Origin: Lentisphaerae bacterium GWF2_49_21
GTDB taxonomy: Bacteria; Verrucomicrobiota; Lentisphaeria; Victivallales; GWF2-50-93
Reading direction: 5' to 3'
Assembly: GCA_001804805.1 (NCBI GenBank)
Contig: MHBH01000040.1
Span: 1-64,000 of the forward strand
DNA: 64,000 nt
Position 1 is the first letter of the stretch. Each line of letters opens with the position of its first letter. Positions 7,841 to 15,231 of this stretch are shown piece by piece. Below the pieces are notes generated by a model that was not told where the DNA came from, made no database searches, and was given only the letters and a program-made list of their open reading frames with translations. The translations under genes and the position numbers were made by a program.

Positions 7841-8403
7841 ATATCATGGCAAGGAAAATCAACTACAAGAACTGCTGGATATTCATCTTATGCGTCCTCA
7901 TCGTCCTTGCAATAGGATATTTCGACTATTTCACAGGCGAACTTGGATTCTTCATTTTCTATTTCATACCAATCATCCTTCTTTCCTGGCACCTGGGCAG
8001 GTGGTATGGCGTGGCGATGTCGATTGCCTCCTCGCTATGCTGGTTCGCTTCCGATTATTTCTGCAACGTCCGCTACAGCAATTTTGCGGTCGCCGTCTGG
8101 GATACGCTAGTGATCCGCGGAGGCGCCTTCATAATAGCCGCAGTAGCAGTTGCCAAGCTGCACGATTCGCTTGAAAAGCAGAGCAAGCTTGACAAGGAGC
8201 TTATGACCGCCCTTGGACATTTGAAACAGCTCAAGGAGATTGCACCTATCTGCGCCAACTGCAGGAGCAGGAAGGACTGCAATTGCTATCTGGACCAGGT
8301 CGAAGATTATATCAAGACTAATTCCCGGGAAAAGCCCGATGCCGCCGCTTGTCCTGAATGCTTAGGGAAAAACTTCCCGGAGCTGCTGGAGAAACTGAAG
8401 TAA
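7837..8403 (+). CDS. Four-helix membrane protein with C-terminal Cys motif
   Basis: A 188-residue protein. The ATG at 7837 overlaps the previous stop in ATGA, and a second ATG lies at 7846. The N-terminal 100 residues form about four membrane helices like the sensor regions of some histidine kinases. A short coiled coil follows (SLEKQSKLDKELMTALGHLKQLKEI). The C-terminus carries ICANCRSRKDCNCYLDQVEDYI...CPECLGKNFPEL, a Cys-rich tail known from memory at the end of some PAS and response-regulator proteins (consensus like PICA-CK-IRDD-GYW-QVE-YI...CP-C). There is no kinase domain. It may be a stand-alone membrane sensor or metal-binding partner; function unknown. Confidence 0.6.
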   Translation: MNIMARKINYKNCWIFILCVLIVLAIGYFDYFTGELGFFIFYFIPIILLSWHLGRWYGVAMSIASSLCWFASDYFCNVRYSNFAVAVWDTLVIRGGAFIIAAVAVAKLHDSLEKQSKLDKELMTALGHLKQLKEIAPICANCRSRKDCNCYLDQVEDYIKTNSREKPDAAACPECLGKNFPELLEKLK

Positions 8404-8427
8404 AGCCCTTTCGGCAGGAGTATTTTG

Positions 8428-8985
8428 CTAGACATCGGGCATGATCGCCGACACCCAGTCTTCAAGCGGTTTGAATTCATCCTTGAGTTCGCGCAGGAAG
8501 AAATTCCTTATCTCACGGTTCGACATGTCGATGTCGCCAAGCTCCTCCCTTATTGAAGCCGTATTGAGGATCTCGCCTGCAGGACCGAGTTTCACCATCC
8601 AGTTCATGTGTGGCCAGAGCGTGATGCATGTCACTATGAGATCCTCTATGTCCCCGAGCGGCTTTGAATCAATATGGGCGAGGTTGAATTCAGCCTCGAT
8701 CCTGACACCGCCCTTTTCTCCTGAGGCGATCTTCAGCCATCCCTCGCATTGTTCGGCGGTATCCTTCAGGAGCGGCAGTCCGAGTCCGACCTTCCTTGTC
8801 GTGCGGGTGGTCTTGAACGGATCTGCAGGATTATCCTTGATTGAATCCGGGAATCCAGGCCCGTCGTCTTCAATTAGAAGGCGCAGAAAGGTCCCTTTCC
8901 ATCCGAATTCGAGCGTGACAGTCTTTGCTCCGGCCTTCACGGAGTTCTCGACGATGTCCAGTATATGTAGCGAGATGTCTTTCAT
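8428..8985 (-). CDS. Stand-alone GHKL (HATPase_c) protein of the hydrogenase regulatory module
   Basis: A 185-residue cytoplasmic protein with a histidine-kinase-type ATP-binding fold but no dimerisation/His domain. The N box is DIVENSVKAGAKT, the G1 box is EDDGPGFP, and G2 is VGLGLPLLKDTAEQCEG. Proteins of this type often accompany HydABC genes in Clostridia and Thermotogae; the sequence itself shows only the fold. Its ATG overlaps the stop of the PHP gene by four bases, so the pair is likely translationally coupled. It could act as an anti-sigma-like or regulatory kinase. Targets are unknown. Confidence 0.75.
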   Translation of the reverse strand: MKDISLHILDIVENSVKAGAKTVTLEFGWKGTFLRLLIEDDGPGFPDSIKDNPADPFKTTRTTRKVGLGLPLLKDTAEQCEGWLKIASGEKGGVRIEAEFNLAHIDSKPLGDIEDLIVTCITLWPHMNWMVKLGPAGEILNTASIREELGDIDMSNREIRNFFLRELKDEFKPLEDWVSAIMPDV

Positions 8986-9722
8986 ATCATGTTCGTGTAT
9001 TTCGGGGTTAAGTTCTTGCTTGATATTATTTCAAAAAGCTCCTTGAGATTGTCAGTGGTCTCCGGGATTTCCATATAGAACCTGCCGACGGATTCGAGGA
9101 AATGCGAGTCCGAGCCGGAAATGACGGGATATCCCTCCACCTTCTTTCCAAGCTGGTATCCGTCATGGATCCACATGGGCGACTGGATTTCAAGGGCGTC
9201 GAATCCCGCTGACGGATCTATGAATTCCAACTGGCTTATTATGCTGTAGCGCTTCTTGTAGATATGCGCAGGCACTGCAAAACCATTTCTTTTTTTTATC
9301 TCAGAGACAACCTTGTCAAGGGGCATGGACAGACCGATATTCCTGATCTTCTCATCGAAATCAGAAATTTCATCGGTTCCATCGAAGAGGAGCTGGTAGC
9401 CGAACACATCGGGCACGTTCTCCCCTGGAATAATAGCATTGTCGACTACCTTCTGAAAATCTTCAAGCTGAGCCGGATCCTCGAAAAGACCGAGGACATG
9501 TACTTCTTCCAGGCTCGACACTTCTATTCCGGGAACCACCTTGATGCCTGCCTGGCGGCCTGCATTGATGGCGACTTCTACGTTGCCGGATGCATTATGG
9601 TCGGTGATGGCTATCATTCCCAGGCCCGCTTTTTTTGCGAGATTGACTATCAGCCGCGGGCTCATGACATTTTCCGCGCAGGCTGAAAGAGCCGTGTGGA
9701 TATGAAGGTCAAAACGAGTCAT
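8982..9722 (-). CDS. PHP-domain protein of the hydrogenase regulatory module
   Basis: A 246-residue PHP phosphoesterase-like protein. Metal-binding motifs are FDLHIHTALSACAE (residues 4-17), ITDHNASGN (near 39), PGIEVSSLEEVHVLG (near 64) and SGSDSHFLESVG (near 205), with AVPAHIYK in between. Substrate unknown. It lies directly upstream of, and overlaps, the HATPase gene, and faces away from hydCBA. PHP, HATPase, DRTGG and CBS proteins are known companions of bifurcating hydrogenase genes in anaerobes, which makes a regulatory role plausible. This is inference from context, not from residues. Confidence 0.75.
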   Translation of the reverse strand: MTRFDLHIHTALSACAENVMSPRLIVNLAKKAGLGMIAITDHNASGNVEVAINAGRQAGIKVVPGIEVSSLEEVHVLGLFEDPAQLEDFQKVVDNAIIPGENVPDVFGYQLLFDGTDEISDFDEKIRNIGLSMPLDKVVSEIKKRNGFAVPAHIYKKRYSIISQLEFIDPSAGFDALEIQSPMWIHDGYQLGKKVEGYPVISGSDSHFLESVGRFYMEIPETTDNLKELFEIISSKNLTPKYTNMI

Positions 9723-9817
9723 AAGGACATTTTCGATTTCCGATTTATGATTTCCGATTTGAGCAAAAGGGAAAATTCAATCCTGAAAATCCTGTTATCC
9801 TGTCTGTTCTTCAGGAA

Positions 9818-10150
9818 TTACAGTTTTCCGCCGATTTTCATGCATAGCGGGGCTGAGTTCTCCGGACTCCCGAAGAGGGCGACCTTCTGGCTGATTGCCT
9901 TGTCAATCGTCTGCTTGTCCGGTTCAGAACCGTTTACGATCACAATGCATGCGACATCGCGGAGCTGGGCGACGGCGACGATGTTCAGGTGCGCCAGTAC
10001 GGTGAACCATGCGGCGCCATGAGGCACATGCGCCATCACATCGCTAAGCAGATCCCCGGAGTAGGCTGTCGTCACCTCCGCCTCGAGATGCTTCTCGTCC
10101 GCGCAGTATGTCTTCAGTGAGAGTTCTTCGGCAAACTGTCTTAATTTCAT
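9818..10150 (-). CDS. Small DRTGG-domain protein
   Basis: A 110-residue protein built of one DRTGG-type domain (motif TAYSGDLLSDVMAHVPHGAAWFTV, then a VACIVIVNGSEPD strand). This domain is known from phosphotransacetylase, pyrophosphatase and hydrogenase-linked proteins and may bind a nucleotide ligand. The start is well supported by AGGAGG eight bases before the ATG. A second, longer copy lies at 12194-12586. Upstream of the start there is a palindromic AT stretch at 10171-10186. Ligand and role are unknown. Confidence 0.65.
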   Translation of the reverse strand: MKLRQFAEELSLKTYCADEKHLEAEVTTAYSGDLLSDVMAHVPHGAAWFTVLAHLNIVAVAQLRDVACIVIVNGSEPDKQTIDKAISQKVALFGSPENSAPLCMKIGGKL

Positions 10151-10170
10151 GTTCGATCCTCCTGGAACGG

Positions 10171-10199
10171 ATAAATTTAAATTTATTTTTTTTAAAAAT
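10171..10199. repeat. AT palindrome upstream of the DRTGG gene
   Basis: A perfect self-complementary stretch, ATAAATTTAAATTTAT (10171-10186), runs directly into a second A/T hairpin (ATTTTTTTTAAAAATAT). It has the same ATAAATTT edge as the locus-specific inverted repeats elsewhere in the window. It could be part of a promoter or of the 5' leader of the leftward gene. Confidence 0.6.
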
Positions 10200-10282
10200 A
10201 TCTCTGCTATGTCCGGAATTCAAGGATGGGGGGCGCTTTAAATATTAATCAAGGTTAGGAATATGTTTCGAAGAAATACAGG

Positions 10283-11206
10283 TCAATCTCTTTCCCTGTT
10301 GATATCAAGCCATCTGCGGTGGGCCCACATCCATTGCTCCGGATACCGGGCTATGACCTTTTCAGTCTCGGTGGTGAAAATCTGTGTCAGTTTTCTCACG
10401 TCGTCATCTTTGTTGTCGGTAGGAGTGTAGGTTATGGGATCTGAAATTATGAAATCAAACGTAAAATTGTCATTGATCCGTCTCGGCATCATGGTCATGA
10501 TCGGCACTCCCGTCCTGAGATGGAGCAGTGCAGGGGAGGAATGAGTGCGTGCAGGATGTCCAAAGAAATCTACCACCACGCCTTCAGCCTCGCTTGCATG
10601 CTGGTCGGCGAGTATTGCTATTGAATAACCTTTCTTAAGAGCAACAAGCAGAGGTCTTATCGCCCCTTTTTTGTCGCATACCTCGTGCGTGTGCCCGGTA
10701 CGGCGGCTTGTTATATATTCGCCGATCTTGGGATTGTCGAACGGACGCATGACGCTCATGAGCGGAATGCCGGAGCTTATCGTATATCCCTGTCCTGCCA
10801 TCTCCCAGTTGCCGAAATGCGCGCAGATTAGTATGATTGGGTTCGACTTGCCAGGGGAGAAGAAGAGCTCCTTTGATTTTTCAGAACCCGATATGGTCAC
10901 TATTTTCGAAATGTTCTCCGGCTTCATCAGCCCGCGGCAGGCGAATATCTCCGCTATGACCTTTGCAAAATGGACAAAGTTCCTTTTGCCGATCTCAACT
11001 GCCTCTCTCCTGTTTTTGGCGACACCGGCATGCATGAGATGCTGTATCACCCTCTCCCTGTGCCTTACATCAAAAATAAAGAAGAGCCTTCCGCAGATGC
11101 TTGCGATAAAATATGAGAGCTTGAGCGGGATGATCCTGGCGAGGTTCATCGCCACCAGGAAGAAGAAATATTCAATGTTTACAAGAATTGGACTTTTGAT
11201 TTTCAT
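10283..11206 (-). CDS. lpxL: Lipid A-type lauroyl/myristoyl acyltransferase
   Basis: A member of the LpxL/HtrB (lysophospholipid acyltransferase) family of about 307 residues, close to the usual length. One N-terminal membrane helix (SPILVNIEYFFFLVAMNLARII) is followed by the HFGNWE catalytic HX4E motif, RPFDNPKI, ADQHASEAEGVVVDFFG and WMWAHRRW. It would add a secondary acyl chain to lipid A or a related lipid at the inner membrane. I prefer the ATG at 11206; the reading frame extends to 11245 but without a clear ribosome binding site. It sits within the leftward hydrogenase-regulator block with no functional link that I can see. Confidence 0.8.
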   Translation of the reverse strand: MKIKSPILVNIEYFFFLVAMNLARIIPLKLSYFIASICGRLFFIFDVRHRERVIQHLMHAGVAKNRREAVEIGKRNFVHFAKVIAEIFACRGLMKPENISKIVTISGSEKSKELFFSPGKSNPIILICAHFGNWEMAGQGYTISSGIPLMSVMRPFDNPKIGEYITSRRTGHTHEVCDKKGAIRPLLVALKKGYSIAILADQHASEAEGVVVDFFGHPARTHSSPALLHLRTGVPIMTMMPRRINDNFTFDFIISDPITYTPTDNKDDDVRKLTQIFTTETEKVIARYPEQWMWAHRRWLDINRERD

Positions 11207-11295
11207 TCGATAAATTCCCGTTTCCCGTGATGCTTCCTGAAACAATTCATGTTCGCCGGGACTCCGATAAGCCGGTTCGCCGGTTCAATGTTCCA

Positions 11296-12234
11296 TCAGG
11301 TCTTTTTCTTGTCGAGATCCTTGTGATGCTCGACCGTATAGACTATGGCCTCGATCTCGGTCCCGGTCTCCATCGAGGAACGGATCGAGAACTTGTCCGC
11401 GCAGCTTTTCATGTTTGGAAGTCCGAGGCCGGCGCCGAAACCGAGCGAGCGGATCTTCTCGTTTGCCGTAGTGAATCCCGGTTCCATCGCCTTTTCCAGG
11501 TCGGGTATTCCCGGCCCTTCATCGACAATGACGATCTTCACCAGGTCGTCCTGTATCTGCACTTCCATGTACCCGCCCAGCGAATGGATGATTACATTCA
11601 TTTCAGCCTCGTAGCAGATGATCGCTATGCGGCGGACTATGTCGGGCAGGATCTTCCTGTCCTGGAGATATTTCTTTATGGTTGTCGACGCCACGCCGGC
11701 AAGGTCGAAATTGTCCTGCACGATCTCAAAGCGGTACACGTTGCCCTGTGACTGGTCGCGCTTCGAAAGCGTCTCTATCGTCTCGAAATGCTCTGCAATG
11801 GCGTTCACCTGCATCAGCAGATGGGAAAGGATGTCGCCATAGGTCACTATGCCGACGAGTTCCTGTGTCCCCGCGGCCTTGACCACCGGAATCCGCCCGA
11901 AATGGTATTTCTTGAAAATGTTCGTCGCCGTTATTACGGAATAGTTCTGGGGGATTGTCATCACATTCTTTGTCATGTGCTTGCCGACCTGGTCCTCGAT
12001 GTAGCCGTGGTCGAAGGCCGTGATGATGTCGTCGATGCTGATGATGCCTGCGAGGTTGCCGTTGTCGACGATCGGCACTCCGGAGAACTTCTTCTCCTTC
12101 ATGCAGAGCTGGACTTCGCGCATGGTTGCGGTGGAGGGGAGGGACACGACGTTCCGGTTCATCACCTGGTGAACCTTGATCTGATACATCAGCTCATGTA
12201 CCAGCCGTATTTGGCGATCCTTCAATTCTGCCAT
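11296..12234 (-). CDS. CBS-pair protein fused to a GHKL ATPase domain
   Basis: A 312-residue cytoplasmic protein. Two CBS motifs occupy about residues 15-145 (HQVMNRNVVSLPSTATM..., VGKHMTKNVMTIPQNYS..., GIVTYGDILSHLL). A HATPase_c domain follows (about 190-300) with the N box YEAEMNVIIHS, the G1 box DEGPGIPD, and G2 GFGAGLGLPNMKSCAD. No His phosphorylation domain is seen. CBS pairs usually bind adenosine nucleotides, so the protein may sense energy state and control the ATPase part. GGAG seven bases upstream supports the ATG at 12234, which makes it overlap the upstream DRTGG gene by 41 bases. It is divergent from hydC and probably part of the hydrogenase regulon. Confidence 0.8.
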   Translation of the reverse strand: MAELKDRQIRLVHELMYQIKVHQVMNRNVVSLPSTATMREVQLCMKEKKFSGVPIVDNGNLAGIISIDDIITAFDHGYIEDQVGKHMTKNVMTIPQNYSVITATNIFKKYHFGRIPVVKAAGTQELVGIVTYGDILSHLLMQVNAIAEHFETIETLSKRDQSQGNVYRFEIVQDNFDLAGVASTTIKKYLQDRKILPDIVRRIAIICYEAEMNVIIHSLGGYMEVQIQDDLVKIVIVDEGPGIPDLEKAMEPGFTTANEKIRSLGFGAGLGLPNMKSCADKFSIRSSMETGTEIEAIVYTVEHHKDLDKKKT

Positions 12235-12586
12235 CGGGATTCTCCAGTAGTCTGCCTATCCTGCAGCAGGCGTCGAACATGGTAAGCCTCGAAAGGATCA
12301 GCGGGATGCCGTTCCTCTTTGCAAGGCTCACGGCCGCCGGCTGGGGCTGTTTGTTCCTGACTATGACTACGCAGCAGGCGTTCGTTATTTCCGCAGTGCG
12401 GAGTATCTGCACGTTCGTCAGGCCTGTAAGAAGCGCATAGTTCGACTTGCCCATGGCGAGAACATCGCTGAGCAGGTCGGTGGCGCCGAAGTTTTCAACT
12501 GTCCTGTCAAGCTTGTCTTCGCCTGAAATCAGCTCGCCTTCGATCGCCTGGATCAATTCCGCTATGGTAATCTTGTCCTTTTTCAT
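12194..12586 (-). CDS. DRTGG-domain protein, first gene of the leftward regulator block
   Basis: A 130-residue protein related to the 110-residue one at 9818-10150. It shares FGATDLLSDVLAMGKSNYALLTG and ACCVVIVRNKQP. An N-terminal helix region (ITIAELIQAIEGELISGEDKLDRTVE) is typical of DRTGG proteins found beside [FeFe] hydrogenase genes. It lies head-to-head with hydC over a 148-base gap containing a Rex-like operator, so both directions may respond to NADH/NAD+. It overlaps the CBS-HATPase gene by 41 bases. Confidence 0.72.
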   Translation of the reverse strand: MKKDKITIAELIQAIEGELISGEDKLDRTVENFGATDLLSDVLAMGKSNYALLTGLTNVQILRTAEITNACCVVIVRNKQPQPAAVSLAKRNGIPLILSRLTMFDACCRIGRLLENPDGRIEGSPNTAGT

Positions 12587-12634
12587 ATTTTTCCAGCATG
12601 CTCTCTGTGTTTAACTGTTTGAACATGGACTTTT

Positions 12635-12652
12635 CTGTTAATAATTTAACAA
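12635..12652. promoter_or_regulatory. Rex-like operator between the divergent hyd arms
   Basis: The 18-base site CTGTTAATAATTTAACAA matches 13 of the 14 half-site bases of the Rex consensus TTGTTAA-N4-TTAACAA. It lies 83 bases before the hydC ATG and 49 bases before the divergent DRTGG start. Rex is the NADH/NAD+ sensing repressor that often controls hydABC. No rex gene is in the window. Confidence 0.65.
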
Positions 12653-12734
12653 AAATACTTTTCAATTCCCGATAGTCAATTATATTTCCAAACTATTTTA
12701 GAAGAAACTGGACAGATCCAAGGGGATTCATAAA

Positions 12735-13262
12735 ATGAATGACGGCCAGGAAATTTGCAGCGGAGCCACTTCGATCCTTGAGAGCCTTCCGGAAAAGAGG
12801 AAGGAACTCGAGGACTACATGGACGGCCTCCCCCTCGGAAACGATCCTGAGAAGAACAGGGGTTTCCTCATAGAATCCCTCCATAAGGCACAGGGCATCT
12901 TCGGCTACCTTCCGGAGGAAGTACAGCTCCTGGTCGCCCGCAAGCTGAAACTCCATCTTTCTGAAGTCTTCGGAGTGATCAGCTTCTACTCGTATTTTAC
13001 AATTGTCCCCAAGGGCAGATACAAGATAAATGTCTGTACGGGAACTGCATGTTTTGTCAAAGGAGCCGACGGCATTGTCGGGGAATTCAAAAGATTCCTG
13101 AACATCGAAATGGGAGAGACCACTTCTGACATGAAGTTCTCCCTTGGCGGACTCCGCTGCGTAGGAGCCTGCAGCCTGGCGCCGGTCGTACTGGTCAATG
13201 ACAAGGTCTATGGCAATGTGACACCCAAACAGGTTCCTGACATCCTCGTGGAGTGCAAATGA
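12735..13262 (+). CDS. hydC: Bifurcating hydrogenase subunit gamma (NuoE-like)
   Basis: A 175-residue NuoE-type protein with a thioredoxin-like [2Fe-2S] domain. The four cluster cysteines are in CTGTAC (near residue 97) and CVGAC (near residue 137). The N-terminal helical domain (GFLIESLHKAQGIFGYLPEEVQ) is complete and length is normal. It would pass electrons inside the HydABC complex. The gene starts 7 bases after AAGGGG and overlaps hydB by ATGA. Rex-type control is suggested by the upstream operator. Confidence 0.88.
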   Translation: MNDGQEICSGATSILESLPEKRKELEDYMDGLPLGNDPEKNRGFLIESLHKAQGIFGYLPEEVQLLVARKLKLHLSEVFGVISFYSYFTIVPKGRYKINVCTGTACFVKGADGIVGEFKRFLNIEMGETTSDMKFSLGGLRCVGACSLAPVVLVNDKVYGNVTPKQVPDILVECK

Positions 13263-15100
13263 TAAGTTCTGCTGAAAAGCTTGAGGAATATGAAAAAGGC
13301 CTTGCAGGGCGGATCCCTTCCAGCCTCAGGACTGAGATTCTTGTTTCGATGGGGACTTGCGGAATCGCCGCAGGCACGACTCCTATCCTTGAGGAACTGA
13401 AAAAGGAAGTATCCGAACAGAAGCTTGACGATTCCGTAAAGATAGTCCAGGTGGGGTGCATGGGCCTCTGCCACAGCGAACCGACTATCGAAGTCGTTGA
13501 CAAGGAGAGCGGACAAAGGATTATTTTTGGAAACGTGATTGCCTCGCAGGCGAAGTCGATCGTCGCGAAATCCGTCAGGACCGCCGGTGTCCAGGCTGTC
13601 GCCAGGACCTGGTACTGCCCCGAAGACGAGGAAATGAACCCCGACGCCATCCAGGCGCGAATCGTCCTTCGCAACTGCGGAAGGATAGATCCCGAGGAAA
13701 TAGATGAGTATATAATGCGTTCCGGATATCAGGCGGCTGCAAAAGTCCTTGCTTCAATGAAGCCTTTGGATGTGATTAAGATAATTACCGAGTCAGGCCT
13801 GAAGGGCAGAGGGGGCGGCGGTTTCCCGACTGGCAGGAAATGGAAGTTCGCGGCAGACCAGAAATCCGATGAAAAATATGTGGTATGCAATGCCGACGAA
13901 GGTGATCCGGGAGCGTTCATGGATCGCGCCGTGCTTGAAGGCGATCCGCATTCCGTCCTCGAGGCCATGATAATTGCGGGATTCGCAGTCGGCTCGCATG
14001 AAGGTGTAATATATATAAGGGCTGAATATCCGCTCGCGGTCAAACGCCTCCATCTTGCGATCGCTCAGGCGAAGGAGAAAGGCCTTCTCGGGAAAAATCT
14101 CTTTGGTTCCGGCTTTGATTTCAACATAGAGCTCAAATATGGTGCAGGGGCATTTGTCTGCGGCGAAGAGACCGCTCTCATCCATTCGGTCGAAGGCAAA
14201 CGCGGCGAACCGAGCTTCAAACCTCCGTTCCCGGCCGTGTCAGGCCTCTGGAAGAAACCCACCGTAGTCAATAACGTAGAGACCTATGCCAATGTCTGCG
14301 CGATCATCAGGAACGGCGCCGCATGGTTCAAAAAGATTGGCACGGAGAACTCGCCCGGCACGAAGGTTTTCTCTCTTACAGGAAAAATAAACAAGGTGGG
14401 CCTCATCGAAGTTCCGATCGGGACCTCCCTCAGGGATATCATTTTTAAGCTGGGAGACGGCATCAAGGGCGGCAGGAAGTTCAAGGCCGTGCAGACAGGC
14501 GGACCATCCGGCGGCTGCATAACCGAAGCCAGTCTCGACACCCCGATTGATTACAATACCCTCATAGCACTCGGTTCGATGATGGGGTCCGGTGGAATGA
14601 TCGTCATGGACGAGGACGACTGCATGGTAAACGTCGCAAAGTTCTTCCTGGACTTCACACTCGACGAGTCGTGCGGCAGATGCACTCCTTGCAGGATCGG
14701 CAACAAGCGCCTCCATGAGATGCTGAAGGAAATTACTGATGGAAATGGAACTCATGAGACGCTTACCAAGCTGCGCAAGCTTTCTGACAATATAAAGGAT
14801 ACTGCACTCTGCGGACTTGGCCAGACATCCCCGAATCCCGTCCTTTCAACCATAAAAAATTTCGAGGGCGAATACCTCGCCCATATAGATCATAGGAAAT
14901 GTCCGGCGAAAGTGTGCGCGAAACTGCTCAGCTATTTGATAAACGACAATTGCGTCGGCTGCACATTGTGCGCCAAGAACTGTCCGGTCACCTGCATCTC
15001 GGGCGAGAAACGGCAGAAACATCTTATTGACCAGAAGAAATGCATTAAATGCGGGGTGTGCTACGAAGCCTGCAAGTTCCATGCGATTGATAAGGATTGA
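13259..15100 (+). CDS. hydB: Bifurcating hydrogenase subunit beta (NuoF-like, FMN/NAD site)
   Basis: A 613-residue flavoprotein. In order: an N-terminal [2Fe-2S] thioredoxin-like domain (MGTCGIAAGTTP and VGCMGLCHSEP), an FMN/NADH-binding 51-kDa domain (GRGGGGFPTGRKWKF; NADEGDPGAFMDR), an SLBB domain, the NuoF [4Fe-4S] motif SCGRCTPCRIG, and a C-terminal two-cluster ferredoxin domain (CVGCTLCAKNCPVTC and CIKCGVCYEACKFHAI). This is the layout of Thermotoga and Acetobacterium HydB, the bifurcation and NAD(H) site. I place the start at the ATG that overlaps the hydC stop (ATGA); the GTG six bases upstream is less likely. Confidence 0.92.
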   Translation: MISSAEKLEEYEKGLAGRIPSSLRTEILVSMGTCGIAAGTTPILEELKKEVSEQKLDDSVKIVQVGCMGLCHSEPTIEVVDKESGQRIIFGNVIASQAKSIVAKSVRTAGVQAVARTWYCPEDEEMNPDAIQARIVLRNCGRIDPEEIDEYIMRSGYQAAAKVLASMKPLDVIKIITESGLKGRGGGGFPTGRKWKFAADQKSDEKYVVCNADEGDPGAFMDRAVLEGDPHSVLEAMIIAGFAVGSHEGVIYIRAEYPLAVKRLHLAIAQAKEKGLLGKNLFGSGFDFNIELKYGAGAFVCGEETALIHSVEGKRGEPSFKPPFPAVSGLWKKPTVVNNVETYANVCAIIRNGAAWFKKIGTENSPGTKVFSLTGKINKVGLIEVPIGTSLRDIIFKLGDGIKGGRKFKAVQTGGPSGGCITEASLDTPIDYNTLIALGSMMGSGGMIVMDEDDCMVNVAKFFLDFTLDESCGRCTPCRIGNKRLHEMLKEITDGNGTHETLTKLRKLSDNIKDTALCGLGQTSPNPVLSTIKNFEGEYLAHIDHRKCPAKVCAKLLSYLINDNCVGCTLCAKNCPVTCISGEKRQKHLIDQKKCIKCGVCYEACKFHAIDKD

Positions 15101-15150
15101 AGATTGTAGATTGATACTCGATACTTGAAACTGGAAATTTGAAATTAAAT

Positions 15151-15231
15151 AATGTAGCACAGGCATCTTGCCTGTGATTAAGAATTAAATAAAGAAAAGA
15201 GAAGACACAGGCAGGATGCCTGTGTTACATT
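15151..15231. repeat. Inverted pair of hairpin repeats abutting the hydA start
   Basis: A forward copy (15151-15179; stem CACAGGC/GCCTGTG) and a reversed copy (15205-15231) of the same element flank about 25 bases. Each is a hairpin; together they can also pair as one long stem. The right copy ends directly at the hydA ATG, so no usual ribosome binding site is left. The elements differ from the copies at 4564 and 20745 by a paired change (G-C to A-T) next to the loop. Confidence 0.75.
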
